From Hygrophila difformis (taxonomy: Eukaryota > Streptophyta > Magnoliopsida > Lamiales > Acanthaceae): DNA of 64,000 nt. The notes beneath the pieces were generated by a model, which was given only the letters and a program-made list of their open reading frames with translations, had not been told where the DNA came from and did not search any database. Numbering within the stretch: position 1 is the stretch's first letter; each line of letters starts with the position of its first letter. The stretch covers positions 56,259,120 to 56,323,119 of the forward strand of contig JAOANR010000004.1 in the NCBI GenBank assembly GCA_030278955.1. The letters are read 5' to 3'. Positions 1-12,742 of the stretch are shown here, piece after piece. The position numbers were made by a program, and so were the translations under genes.

Positions 1-296
1 TGTTGATTAATATATTGATGATGATATCCAAGCCCACCAACTCTTTGCTTTCGCTTTCCATTATCAGGGTTGCTTGAGAATAGGGTTTCTTCTTCTTGTG
101 GTAATTTGCGGCGATGATGATATTTGTTAACTGAGCCCATGTTTGGGAGTACTGTGGAGTTTACAGGTGAGGCAAATATGAGGGGAATGACCAGAAATAG
201 GAGGACAGCAATTGTTAAGTAGTGGGTTTTTGAAGAAGGCTTTTGAGGTTTTTTTGGTGGTGATGAGTGGAGATTGATGAGTAGTGATGCTGCCAT
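1..296 (-). CDS. 5' part of an unrecognised membrane-anchored protein (cut by window edge)
   Basis: Reading leftward from the ATG at 296-294, about 98 codons stay open to the window edge. The protein starts MAASLLINLHSSPPKK, has a basic Pro/Lys/Ser-rich stretch of about 28 residues, then one hydrophobic segment (about residues 28-46, ending PLIFASP). A polar, His/Arg-rich region follows. This looks like an uncleaved signal-anchor or signal peptide, as in Golgi type II enzymes or secreted wall proteins. I do not recognise the family. A longer frame beginning further upstream is out of frame with it and lacks the clean membrane segment, so I chose this start. The region 300-480 (purine-rich, then pyrimidine-free) is probably its 5' leader. 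Confidence 0.55.
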   Translation of the reverse strand, partial: MAASLLINLHSSPPKKPQKPSSKTHYLTIAVLLFLVIPLIFASPVNSTVLPNMGSVNKYHHRRKLPQEEETLFSSNPDNGKRKQRVGGLGYHHQYINQ

Positions 297-1356
297 GCAA
301 TAATTTGGAAAATGAAAGAATGCACCCCAAAAACAGAAGTTAATGGAGCAATATCCATGAACCAGAAGAGGAAGAAGGGAGAAGCTAAGGAAGAAAGGGA
401 ACAAAGAAAATTAAAGGAAGAAAAATAAAACTAAAGAGAGACCTAAAGAAGGGATTGTAGATATTTTACCTTAGCATGGAATGAAGTCTATGATGCCGAA
501 TGGGCCTTTTTCTTTGTGAGTGAAAAAAAAGAGAATTAAATGTTTGTGTGTGTTTGTGTATTCAAAGGCTGCCATATGAAGACAATGACTTTAGATGCCC
601 CCACAAGAATTTGATTTTTCAAAAACAAAAGAAAAAAGTGGGATTGATGAGTGGTGCAATTTCAATTTTCTATATGGAATGAGGTTCGTAAATTGTGATT
701 TATGTGGATTTTCATTTCTTTAAATGTTTTGGTATAATATATAATATAATTGTTTGTGATTTGACTTAGTGGTCAAGTTTCAAAATCGGTTGTCCAAAAA
801 ATTACTGGCACATCATATGTTCGAGCCATCGAGAGATCAAAGATCAAATCATCCCCTTCAAAACAATGCTGTATCATTCATTTGGACAATCATATACCTC
901 ATCAAGGAAAAGGGATGATGATGATGATGATAAAAAAGAAACCAACACACAAACGAAAGGAAAAACGAAGGGTGATTGATCTATGTTACCAAGGTTTGGC
1001 ATTATAAATTTTGTTACAATGGTGGAATTTCCATGTCGATTTTATATGTAATGAATTGAATACTAAATATAAATTCGACATTTTTAATTTATCTTAAAAA
1101 TCAATAACAGAGCCAGCCATTATAGTCTTCTTCAACATTTGACAGCTTTTATCCATTGAAATTTTATATTTTAAATTTTGAGAGAGAAAATATGACAAGT
1201 GTTTATTTATTCATGTAGAAATTATTGTGTGGGGAGAATAAGATGGAGGAGCTAGCTAGAAAGCAAAGGCATAATAAAATATGTTACCTGGTGCAATCTA
1301 TAAATGAGGAATAAAAGCAAAAGCATCATGTTCTCTGTAATCTGTATATATCTCAC
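297..1356. other. Upstream region of the edge gene; no further gene seen
   Basis: This stretch holds the leader and promoter of the gene at 1-296. It is AT-rich, with simple GAT repeats near 915-935. Around 755-835 there is a weak SINE-like stretch: a box A-like TTGACTTAGTGGTCAAG and a box B-like GTTCGAGCC about 50 bases apart. It is too diverged to call. No other coding signal was found. Confidence 0.4.
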
Positions 1357-1405
1357 CAGCTGCTTTCAACCATGCATTGCCCATGTAAATTCCAATTGGG
1401 TCCCC
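1357..1405 (-). other. Exon-like segment of a host gene beside the Helitron end
   Basis: On the - strand a splice-acceptor-like TTTGTAG is followed by 49 bases open in two frames (one reads GDPIGIYMGNAWLKAAG), then a donor-like GTGAGA. The acceptor lies 18 bases from the Helitron 3' terminus at 1424. If the Helitron is removed, the - strand joins a sequence containing GGAAG|GTAGCTAGCT (from 16950 on) to this acceptor. The element may therefore sit inside an intron or leader of a host transcript. The segment is short and I do not recognise the protein. Confidence 0.25.
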
Positions 1406-1433
1406 CTACAAATATTGTATATACTAGTATTAC

Positions 1434-1453
1434 CCCCGCCCGAATGGGCGGGG
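1434..1453 (-). other. Helitron 3' terminal hairpin
   Basis: The two arms (1434-1441 and 1446-1453) are perfect 8-bp complements made of G and C around a 4-base loop. The terminal CTAG lies at 1424-1427. This is the family's transposition terminator structure. Confidence 0.88.
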
Positions 1454-1592
1454 ATGTGATAACGACAATCAAATATTAAATTTAATATTGGTTCGTTAGC
1501 GAATACGAAAATAGCACACTTGAATATAAATGAATATTGTATGAAATTATTGTTATCCACTGAAACATTTATTGAACAGAAAAACAAAGTTA

Positions 1593-4500
1593 CTATAAAC
1601 GTTGAAGAACTTCCTTATACACAACATTGGTGGTAGACGTAGAGTTCACATGGCCCTCTTTGCAAATCAAAACTTTCAAACCATGGGGATTTGTGACTCT
1701 AGAGAAAGCAACATACAACTGACCATGACTAAAAACTGGATTTCTTAGAAATAAACCAACTTTAGACAGTGATTGCCCTTGACTTTTATTTATTGTCATT
1801 GCATAAGAGACTATAATAGGGAATTGTCTTCTCTGAAACTTGAAGGGCAATCGTTCATCTGAAGATGTCATAGTCATTCTGGGGATAAGTACCTTATTTC
1901 CTGCATTTTGTCCGGTCATTATTCGTGCTTCCAAAATATGAGATGCCATTCTTGTGATTACCAACCTTGTGCCATTGCAAAGACCATTCGCATGATCTAT
2001 ATTCCTTAAAAGCATTATAGGTGTCCCAACTTTCAATGAAAGTTCGTGATTTGGAATGCCAGATGCATTCAAACTGTTGAGAAACTCTGGAGAATGGGCT
2101 TCTTCAAAAATAGTTGAATCCGAGTCATCAGATGCTTCAACAGTATCTGAACTTAAATAGACACTCTCATCACTATTATTTAATGACACCATGTAGTGGT
2201 TTATACACTCAACCTCTTTCAAAGTGGGAGCCAAAATAGCACGTTCTTGTAAGTGCGTTGAAATGTCCTGAGAATTTTCAGTTGGAGAATAAATTTCTTC
2301 CACAATGGCCTTAATTGGATCATCTGATTCATTGATAATCATATCATTTGGTATGTTGACCTGTGCTTCGCCATCATTTCCCTCTCCAACCTCACCATCA
2401 CCAATTGCAGCTATCCAAGTTGCAAATTTTTCAAGCTCAACCGTTGATTCTAGAGAATTTGTGCACTGTAATCTCATATTTTTTGTCAAATGCAACACTT
2501 GACAACTTTCCCAAAGGTATGAAGAACTGATGGTTGCACTCACTATGTCTTGTCTATTTCCTTTGGGAATGACCGGTAAGATCTGGCGAAAATCTCCACC
2601 AAAGACAATTGTTTTGCCTCCGAAATGCAAATTTTTATTATTTGGGTCTCTGTCAGACATTATATCCTTCAAAGTTCTGTCCAATGCTTCAAAACAAAAC
2701 TTGTGCATCATCGGAGCTTCATCCCAAATTATAAGTTTTGCCTTTATAAGTAACTCAGCCAGATCCGATCCTTTTCTTATATTACACGTAGAATTCTCAT
2801 GTAAAGAAATTGGAATCTTGAATCTAGAATGTGCTGTTCTTCCGCCGGGCAACAACAAAGAAGCAATGCCGCTTGAGGCAACATTGATTACGATAAATCC
2901 TTTACTTCTTAATGCAGCTGATAAACCTTTCCAGACGAAGGTTTTTCCAGTCCCTCCATATCCATAAACAAAGAACATGCCTCCACGTGCAGATTCAACT
3001 GATGACAAAATTGTATCATGCACTTGTTTTTGCTCACCTGTACATTTCTCTAAGAAGAGTTGATACTCAACCTCAAGTGCCACACAATCGTAGTTCAACT
3101 CTTCCAATATCAATAAATTTTCAACATCTTCTTCGAAGAACTCTTCACTTGGAAATGGCATGGTGTCAAAATGATGTAAATCTATACCTCCAAGTTTGCG
3201 CAATAAATTATTTATTTCCACCAGAGTATAGTTTTGAAGTTGAAGTTCTGTTAGAACCAATTCTGTAAGAAAACGACGACTATATTATAACCTTTTAATT
3301 AACTACATACATATTATATAAATGTATTACATATTAGTATTGTATTAAGACCATTCATTTAAGAAAATAATAATAAAAAATTACCCGGTTGCCGCATTTT
3401 CCTTCTTCGTTGATATAAAATATCTTCAGAAAGATATACCCACGTATGTTTCCACACAAATTCTGGTCTTGACATTGAGTTGGACTGTAATAAAGTGGCA
3501 AACAAATTTCTCAAATTTGCCGCACTTGCCCACTGACTTGCCTCAACGATCCCATCTATATATTCTTTATCATCATGTAAGAGTCCAAGGGTGTAGCAAG
3601 CATCTCGATAGGAGTTGTGTTGGATACCATTGACAACTTTAATGTCATTAAAGCATGTTGGTCCCCGGATAATGTTTAACAAACACCTTAGATAATACAG
3701 ATCTCCTGAGCCCGGTGGAATTGAAAACATCCGTCCTATACAGAATCCCCTCTGCCTCGGCCTCCATTCCCTCAGTTGACAATCCCAAACAAATTTGTTA
3801 GGAAATTGAGCATAAGTTAACTGTCTCGCTTCATCATACTTTTTGTTTGCTTCCATCCATGACAGAAACTGGCTATGCCTCACTGAGGGTTTTGACACTA
3901 TACTATCTAGGGACTCATTTTCAGAAAATATGACACTCTGCTCATCCTCAAGATGAAAGCTCAAACGCTCTACAGATGGATCCCTTAATTGAATGTCAAA
4001 TTTAAATATTCGCCAAGTAGCTTCAATTGGTGAAATGTATCTGCAGTCATAATACGTTTCCACCTCATCGTAACGGACGTATGAACTCGTGTCCCGATTA
4101 GTTGAGGAGAAAGATGCAGTGACACGATCATTACCTTTGTTTATATACTTAAACAAATATTTGATTGCCCGTGATTGATTGCACCACTCCACATTTATAT
4201 GAGCTCGATACTTTAAAAGCAAATATCGATTGTGAGCGACGACAAAGCCATTGTCCAGTGTAATTCCACCTTTCTCAACAACTCTCCCATCATCTGGCCG
4301 TCGATAAATAGGATATCCCTCTTTGTCCAGAGTGGTCCGTTCAGTGAATTTCTTAGGATAGTGTTTTGTGCAACGATCATTTGCCATGCAACTTGAATTT
4401 TTATTAGCAGACCCACATGGACCATGCATCATTAATTCTGTGACAACATTGTAGTACTCGGGATCACTTGCCTCATCAGGTATGGTTGCTGAAATGACTT

Positions 4501-7500
4501 TGTCAACATGTGCTGGTGTAGGATATTTGTCTTCTTTATTCAAGAACAACAAAATATGTGCATGGGGCAATCCTCGCTTTTGGAACTCAATTGTGTACAC
4601 AACTGCAAAACACAAATATTTTAATTAATTATTAAAAGGTTAATATTTAGTAAGCAATTAATGCATCAGTCTTAATTTCAAAATCTTATACAATTCATAC
4701 CTGCACGAACAGTACCAAAAAGTTTTTCCTGGCGAAAATCTTTTATCATATTATTTAACTTGATCTTGAAGATTCTTGCAACAATGTCAGGCCTATCATC
4801 TGCTTTCAAGCCACGTTTTTCCACAAATCTAATTATCTCTGGCCATTTTGGGTTACATGTGAATGTAATGAACAAATCCGGAAATCCCGCCCATCTACAA
4901 ATGGCCATGGCATCTTGATAATTTTGAACCATATATCTTGGTCCGCCTGTGAAAGATGAAGGCAAAATCACACGTCGACCATACATACTTGGATCCCTCT
5001 CACCACGAAAAACTGCATCTGATAAACCCTTATAAATTTCAGCTCGAAGGTTCTTCTGGTTATTGCGTATAAATGTCAATCTGAATGACTCAATCATTGT
5101 ATACGCATCAACCACGAATTGCTGAAATAATCTCTTCGCGTGTAGTATTATCGGAACTTCATTTTCTCGCTCATGGATTCGATAAGAAAAATATTCTCGA
5201 AAGCTAACATTTTTCCTTTTACGACTCTGATTCAAATCATTCCCACGAAATGAAATATTATCACTGAATCCATCTTCTCCATATGGAAACAACAGTGGAT
5301 ACTGTAGTGGCAAGTAAGATGCATGCAATTCACTTATTCGCTGCATATTTCCATTTTTTGCTGTCACAATTATATCTCTTTGTTCCAGCGCCTCATCAAA
5401 GTCACCTACAATTAGTGCTGCAACCTCGTTGGCAGATGGCAAGTTATAAATCCTTGCATCCTTTGCTCTTTTTCCAATGAGACGTAATTTAACATCTGAG
5501 GATGGTGATCCTTCCAACTTATCTTTCACCATTCGAAATGACTGGACCAAAATATTATGTTTGTCAAGCATTTCTTTGAGATTTGAAACAATCTCAGCAT
5601 GCAAGTCATTCCTTGATCCATCAGGCCTGTGCAAAGAATTGGATTATCAGTGAATAAACATTTTAAATATATGATATGTTACATTCTGTGAGAATATAAT
5701 ATTTATAATGTAAAACACATTAACCTCAAGGCACGGATCCTGTTTTCTATTTCGTTTTGCGTGTCATATATATATAGTTGGGCAAATTTTGGACGACATC
5801 CTTCCTTTGGGAGTAAAGTGCCAATTTGATGGTAGTTTTGCCCATGTAGCCTAAATGTGGGGGGGCTTCTTCCAGTATTTAAGCTCGAGTCAACTTTTGC
5901 TCCCAAAGACGTGAAACTGAACATACCATTGTAAGAACGTATATTCTCTCGAAATTCATTGCTTATATGATCTTTCCCAAATAACAATTTATTCAACACT
6001 TCAGGTGGCTTTTTTATCCTTGGAAGTTGAATTTTCCCACCCAAACAACATAGTGCATACATCGGATTGCTGGTGTTTCTGTTTTTTTCTTTTCGCTCTT
6101 CGTACCAAAACAATGCTTTGCACACTTGACATGCATATATTGAATCACCAATATCGAGATAAGCTGTATAGTAAATGAGGAAAATTACGCCATGAACACA
6201 TAACTACGTAAAACAATGTACACATTAAATCAAAACTTGAAAGAGAATACGAAATAAAACTTACAAACGTCTGAACTATCTCTAAAAGGTTGTGACATTA
6301 TATGATTTCTTTTCGACATGCGACCTGAAGATAAAAATGATATTATTATGGCACATTATAAAAATACTATTAAAAAAATATAAATATAAGTTAGGCCATA
6401 TGTATATAAAAAATACTATACCCTTCTTTAAGTTAACAGTTTTCGTGTCCGTTGGATGTGGAATTTGACTTGTAACCGTGGTTGTCAAAACTGTACGAAT
6501 AAATTAAGATAGGATTTAAATACATTGAAATGTATAATAATTTAATGACATAATAAATATCTCTTCAATTTCTGATTTTTAAAAATAATAGTAAGGAAAA
6601 CAGAAACATACAATTCTCCGAACGTTCTTTAAATTGTTCCAATATTGTTCGATTTCTTTTTGATGTGCGACCTTCAACATAAGACAATACTTAGAACATT
6701 ATTTTTGAAAAGCGAATATTTAAAAGGATTAAAACATCATTAATTAATTACAAATATTTGCACCTTTTGATATAGGTGATGCCAACTGACATGATCCGTC
6801 ACAATCTATTTAAAAGGATTAAAACGTTAGTAATTTATTACATAGACATAAAGTATGAATAAAAGGTGTGATATATAAATACTGTACCATTTTGAACCAT
6901 TTCAATTCCATCATTATCATCGGATGGATCTTGGCTTTGAAAATTGGTTCTGGTTGCTAACCATTGTTAATTAACATAAAAAGTTTAAGTATTAAAATTC
7001 CATAAAACCAAATATACATCATAAAAGTTAAATACAATGACATAGTGATAATAAAATATTAGAGAACATAAGTTAGAGTTAGGTTATATTTCTATAATAT
7101 GGAAATAATGTAACATATATTAAATATAATACCTTCTGCAGCAGCGGATAAATTAAAGTTCTGGATTTCTTCCAAATCTGATTCAAAGAATTGAATAACC
7201 AATATATTTTAAGTTAAATATTAACTATATATATACTACAACTTATATTTTTTTATTTATTTATTTTAAACCTTGTACCATTTGTGATGTTGATATTTCC
7301 ATTGGCAAGATCACTGGGACTTTGGTTATTTAGAGAGTTGCTTGTAAACACTATAAAAAAAATAGCATAACCAATGTTAATGTAAAACAATAATAATAAA
7401 TATATCTTCATATATGTATTGAATAAATGTTAGTAATGATAAATTAGAACTTACAATTTTCTGAACAATGCTCAAATTGATTATACATTGCACGATTTCT

Positions 7501-10500
7501 TTTAGAGATTCTACCTGAAAAAACACATGTGATTATTAAAACCCACGTATACATCAATATAGGCAGTACAAAGATACGAACCTTTTCCCGGGGGTGTTTT
7601 CAATTGAAGCATTTCTACACCATCTGTTTTTCAAAATTATGACATCAATTAATATTAAATCATACTTAGTGGATGACCTATGTTACAACACATGTTTAAT
7701 TAGATATTTTACCTGTTCCAAATATAAGATTGTCTTTGTCGCCATCGGATGAAGGTTCACTTTGTAAGATGGGAGTGAAAACTATAAATAAATATTCCAC
7801 AAAATTTCAATTTTTATTATATAATAATTTTAATTAAATTCATTTTTATAATAGATAGACCGTAGTAATAAAATAAAGTCTTACCGTTCTCTAAATCTTT
7901 TGGTAATAGTCCCAAAATTGTACGATTTCTTTTAGAAAGCCGACCTTAATTGAAACACAAAATTGAATTAAATACATTATATAAACATTTTATTTGAAAT
8001 TATGAATAATAGAAGGTCTAAAGATGTAGTATACCTTTTACAGAAGATGGAGCAACATGGAGTGAAGTAAGATTGGACTGTACAAATATTGTTGGACATA
8101 TATTTTCCACATCTGAAAAGAAAAAAAAACAACCAAACACATAAGGCCAAAAAAAATATTAAAAAAATATTACATATAAGTATGGATGGTTGTAGAAGCA
8201 ATATATAGTGCGAACAAATTGCAGAGTTGGCAGGCGTCCAACCCCTACACTAATACGTAATCTAAAACATATCATTGGGTTTCTCCCAATGATGGATAAG
8301 CATAACATATTTTTATATTTTACCATTCTTGTTCAATTTATAGCAGGATATACAGGAAATTTGTTTAAAAATAATTTATTTACCACCAACCAACCAATAA
8401 AGATGAATTGCTGCAATATAGTAAATTGTTAAGCCACTAAAAAAGTGCATTATATATATGGAGATGAGACTTATCCTAATGGTGAAGTCCCGACTTTCAA
8501 TTTATGATTGGGGATTCAAATTTCCACTCGGCCCCTATCCCTATCATTTGCCCATTTTACAATTTGTGTGGCATGAATTTCTACGATCAATTTTTCAAGT
8601 CTTTAATGACTTGAAAATAAATATTACGATCAATTTCTACGTCCAACCCCTACACTAATACGTAATCCAAAGCAAATTGTGCATTGTATACAAATATTCC
8701 TTATATAAATTACATCATGAATAATATTCTCTTTTAGATGTAGATAAATTTGTTAAAAATAAATATTATTTGCATCTATTAAAGATATTTGGATTTTTTT
8801 TAATAAAATTATGAAGCAGAAAAATTGAACCCATACTGTGCATCAAGGCAAAAGATATATTTTTTTTCTTTTTTTTTATTTAAAAAAAGGAAAGAAAAAC
8901 GTAATAATAATAAATATATATATATATATATATATTTTTAAGAAAAGTGCCTTAAGCCAATACGTAATAGCCAAAATTATATTGACCAATAATTTTCTTT
9001 TGCTTAATTATATAAACTTCTAAATATTGAGCAATACTGCCGCAAGCAAAAGTAAAAAGTTCTGTCAATGTCAATGCATGTTGCAGGGATGTATTTAAAT
9101 TTTCACAATTCCAATGCATTAAAGTAATTTTCCCCAAAAGTTTACAGATAATGATGAACACTGTTTGCAGGGAAAGCTATTTTCCAATATTAACCTCCAA
9201 TAATTAATTACTCATCTCAAACCCTAATTAAATTCTAAAAATTGTTTTAGATATGATGTATTAATACCCTATTATTTCTCTAAAAAGGATAATATAATAC
9301 TATCAAGTATACTGTTTCTTAATTTAATTTATTAAGTTACTAATATAACTAAACAAAAAAAAAATACAAATCACATTTATAGCTTATTACGTTGGAAATG
9401 AAATGAAAATACTATTTATCTAATTAAATAATTAAAAAATAATTATATTTTTTTGTCAGCATAATAAATACTCTTGTGATACTACTACATTATGTCAAAT
9501 AGTAATTAGTGTTAAAAAAGCAAAGAAAAACGTAATAATAATAAATATATATATATATATATATTTTTACCAAAGTGCCTTAACCCAATACGAAAGAGCC
9601 AAAATTACATTGACCAATAATTTTCTTTTGCTTAAATATAGATAATTTTTTAAGAAATTAAACTTAATAATATATAGTATTTTGAAACATCATTAAACAA
9701 ATTTTTACACCAATAATGCATTTTCCCCAAAAATATTTTCTTTATAAAAACACAAAACTAAATACTCCATAACGCAAGTGCTGAAATGCTTATAAGATTA
9801 CACCACCTATGTGGAAGCACAAAAGTGTTTTGAACCCCACCTAAGTTAAAATGGAAACCATATTTTCTTAAAATAAAATTTGATTATAGCAAAGAATTGT
9901 CCAAAATAGTGTATTTGGCCAGTATTTTCATAATAAAATAAAATTATATGATGTATTTAGACTAATTCCATAATGTTTTTAAAAATAAAAGTATTAGTAG
10001 TACTTTACTTGTTAGGAAAAAAACAAACTAAAAAAGTAATGTTAGAATAAATAATTTTTTTGTTCCTAAGGGAAATTAAATTTAATACTACTTCAGTAAG
10101 GGAAATTAAAGTTCTGTCAATTAAAGTAAGGGAAATTTTATATTACTCCCTCCATTCCTTATTCATAGTCGTTTAATAGTGATTTTCGGAAGAAACACAT
10201 TTATCATGTAATCATTATTCTGTATTATTCCACTTTTATTACTATGTGTTTTTTTTAATAAAAAAAATATTGAGTGGAGAAAAAATGCACAATATTATAA
10301 AATATCTTTTATGATAATATAGGGTAATATTGAAAAATTATTAAATAAATATGGAAAATAATAATTAATTGGTAATGTTTTTTTGTTTCTACAAACACAA
10401 AGTAGATTTCCCTAATTTTATCAACTTCTAGAATATTAAGCAATACTGCCGCAAGCAAAAGTAAAAAAGTTCTGTCAATGTCAATGCATGTTGCAGAGAT

Positions 10501-12742
10501 CCATTTAAATTTTCACAATTCCAATGCATTAAAGTAATTTTCCCCAAAAGTTTACAGATAATGATGAACACTGTTTGCAGGGAAAGCCATTTTCCAATAT
10601 TAACCTCCAATAAATAATTACTCATCTCAAACCCTAATTAAGTTCTAAAAATTGTTTTAGATATGATGTATTAATACCCTATTATTTCTGCAAAAAGGAA
10701 AATATAATACTATCAAGTATACTGTTTTTTAATTTAATTTATTAAGTTACTAATATAACTAAACAAATAAAATAAAATACAAATCACATTTATACCTTAT
10801 TACGTTGGAAATGAAATTAAAGTACTATTTATCTAATTAAAAAAGTTAAAAAATAATTATATTTATCTGTCAGCGTAATAAATGCTCTTGTGATACTACT
10901 ACACGCAAAGAAAAATCGAAAAGACTTGATGCGTGTAGGGTTTTACGCCCATTCCAATGCATTTTCGTTTCCCAATGTTCCGTGGTTTCCCAATGTTTAC
11001 TCCAACGGCAGTCTCCCAATACTCTCAGAAACACTTATAGCCTTCTATACTCTCATAAACACTTGTAGCCTTCTTCTTCTATTCTTCTTCTAAGTAGTTT
11101 CAAATTCTTTCCCAAAAGTGTTCAGTTTTTTGCCAAGTTTACTCCTAATGGCAAAGTTTATTCCGAGTCTCCCTAAACTCTATGTGGTTGTTCGCATAGG
11201 TTGTTTTGATTGAGGGTTGAAGGTATAATTTTTTGTTACTTGTTCGAGATCTGTGCGGTTTACTCGATATTTTTATGGTTTTGTTCGTCTGGCTCGAGAT
11301 CTGTGTAGTTCACCTCGAAATCTTTGTGGATGGGTTCATTTTGGTCGAGATCTATCGGGATTCGCAGATATCTATACGGATCTAATGGGGATGTAATGGG
11401 TATCGTTGAGATCTGCTTGCGTATGATGGGAATATTGGTATAGCTTTATTGTAATTTTTTCGCCAGTAGCGCTAAACTTTCAAAAACATCTTTTGTAATT
11501 TGGTTGGTTCGACTCAAAATCGTAATCTCTCCTTTTAAAATTTCTGGTTTCTTAGATCTGTCGTTTTTACAAAAGTGGAAGCGTGGATGCTGCTCGTTGA
11601 GGTAAAAACTCCGTTGCTTCTTCCCTTATTTTTATTTTTAGTTTTAAGGTTTTTTGGGTGTGGCCTGCCTGTGATATAAACTTCTGAAATTGATTAACAT
11701 TCTTGATGCATTTCCTTATGATTTTTCTTAAATATGAAATTTATTTTTGTTATGCTGACAGGATGAATTGACCTTCATTTCAAAACAATAGATCCCACGC
11801 TCTCTATTTACGATGTCGAAACAATATATCTGACATGTTGTATTTACAACGTCCGGCGAACTAATTTATCAACATAATCTATCAAACAAACCTGATAAAT
11901 TAAAGTTCAGTTTGTAAGCTAATAATTCTTACCATGACAATTCGTATTTGTTGAACTTGGATCTGGATTCCTTTGGTGGACTTTGTACTCTGACATTTCA
12001 AATTGAGTTATGGATATACCTGCAGGTTCACTTTGAAATTAGTACTATGATGAGAAATTAAATAATAGTTTTTATAGAACAAAACTGTATAATTAGTGTA
12101 AAGGACATCCATGGCACATAATCTTTCATTGCTTTATATTACATGGTTTAAATTATTAAATTTGCTTATTTCCTTTTTGCGAGGAGCTTGTGTAAGGATT
12201 GCAGAAATGGGAACCGATTCATGAAGACAAAATTCGTTTTGTGACAAACATAATCAGGTAACTACTTTTTCTAAAGGTTAGGCTATTAAATTTTTAATTC
12301 TAGTTGCGCAATTTTCTTAAAATTTGAACAGCAGTTTTTGGGTTTTTAATGTTTTACATTTGTGACTAAATTGCTATTGGTATATTGTATAAAAGTTCAA
12401 AATTCAAAACATAATGATAATGATTTTCATTTACAGATTTGTTATTTTATTTTTTAAAAAAAGTTGCATCCGATTTTTTAAGTGATCATGCATCTAAACT
12501 CTAAATCAATGCTCTGTCTAAAAAAACTTCTACTCTGCCTAAAAAGTTGCATCCGATTTTTTCAAGTGATCAAACACATTTTTTGTTGAAATATATTAGA
12601 CATATGATAACATGGTAATTTATAGGAAATCAAAATCTAGTTTTAAAGATGTATTATCCTTATTGAAATAAACTGCACCATAGTAGAAAATAAAAAACAT
12701 ACCATCACAATCATTTCCTCCCATTTTGTTTGAACTTGACAT
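1593..12742 (-). CDS. Helitron Rep-helicase (RepHel) transposase, multi-exon
   Basis: Nicks, unwinds and strand-transfers the Helitron. Exons on the - strand: 12742-12703 (proposed ATG, MSSSNKMGGNDCD), 12019-11933, 8112-8035, 7944-7885, 7781-7713, 7623-7582, 7514-7455, 7350-7279, 7177-7133, 6956-6888, 6805-6764, 6671-6612, 6490-6422, 6324-6265, 6163-5725, 5626-4701, 4602-3385 and 3262-1593. Spliced length is 5106 bases, about 1701 aa, with no internal stop. Domains: repeated N-terminal modules (about 43-284); Cys-rich finger CQVCKALFW (near 295); Rep domain with the HUH motif GLPHAHIL (about 751-758) and two tyrosines in YLFKYINKG (about 889 and 893); PIF1-type SF1 helicase with GYGGTGKT (about 1246), IIWDEAP, GGDFRQILPV and the C-terminal INKSQGQ and YVAFSRV motifs. 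The 15 or so exons from 8112 down are well supported by frame and splice sites. The first two exons, across a 3.8-kb intron, are inferred from matching phase 1 junctions. A possible noncoding leader exon ends near 13033. Confidence 0.82.
6265..8112 (-). repeat. Tandem three-exon duplication in the Helitron Rep-helicase gene
   Basis: Twelve consecutive small exons fall into three types. Type A (60 bases, four copies: 7944-7885, 7514-7455, 6671-6612, 6324-6265) encodes GRxSKRN followed by variable residues; the first three copies end Glu-Asn. Type B (69-72 bases, four copies: 7781-7713, 7350-7279, 6956-6888, 6490-6422) encodes a Thr/Gln/Ser-rich piece around SQxPSD. Type C (42, 42, 45 and 78 bases) is a short acidic or polar linker starting with Asp. 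All begin and end in phase 1 and are multiples of three, so copies can be gained or lost without shifting frame. One A and one C appear to be missing from the C-A-B order (no A between 7133 and 6956, no C between 6422 and 6324). Confidence 0.75.
8460..8585 (+). mobile_element. Degenerate tRNA-derived SINE inside the Helitron
   Basis: The start (GGAGATGAGACTTATCC) and middle (CGGCCCCTATCCCTATC, then ACAATTTGTGTGGCATG) match the SINE with a clear target duplication at 45486-45653, base for base over most of its length. The box A-like part is weakened and the tail is lost. It lies in the large intron proposed for the Rep-helicase gene. Confidence 0.6.
8889..10915. repeat. Complex direct duplication within the Helitron
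   Basis: Segment A (about 8889-9010: AAGAAAAACGTAATAATAAT, a TA run, then AGTGCCTTAA) recurs at about 9522-9635. Segment B (about 9025-9515, containing GCAATACTGCCGCAAGC near its start) recurs at about 10440-10900, over 90% alike by eye. The order is A-B-A'-(about 790 unrelated bases)-B', followed by the first bases of A again (CGCAAAGAAAAA near 10905). A 630-base unit was apparently duplicated, and the second copy was then split by an insertion. The inserted part includes one Stowaway-like end (ACTCCCTCCATTCC at 10144). Confidence 0.7.

Noticed and set aside
2530..2967. Long + strand open frame opposite the Helitron helicase
   Set aside because: It is the antisense shadow of conserved helicase motifs on the - strand and has no family resemblance.
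8175..8260. Possible Helitron 5' end just upstream of the RepHel cassettes
   Set aside because: No TC terminus with the expected following sequence; the repeated text near 8231 and 8640 is an internal repeat.
10141..10200. Stowaway MITE starting ACTCCCTCCATTCC
   Set aside because: Only one terminal repeat is visible and no matching right end with TA was found, so it is noted only as a partial end.
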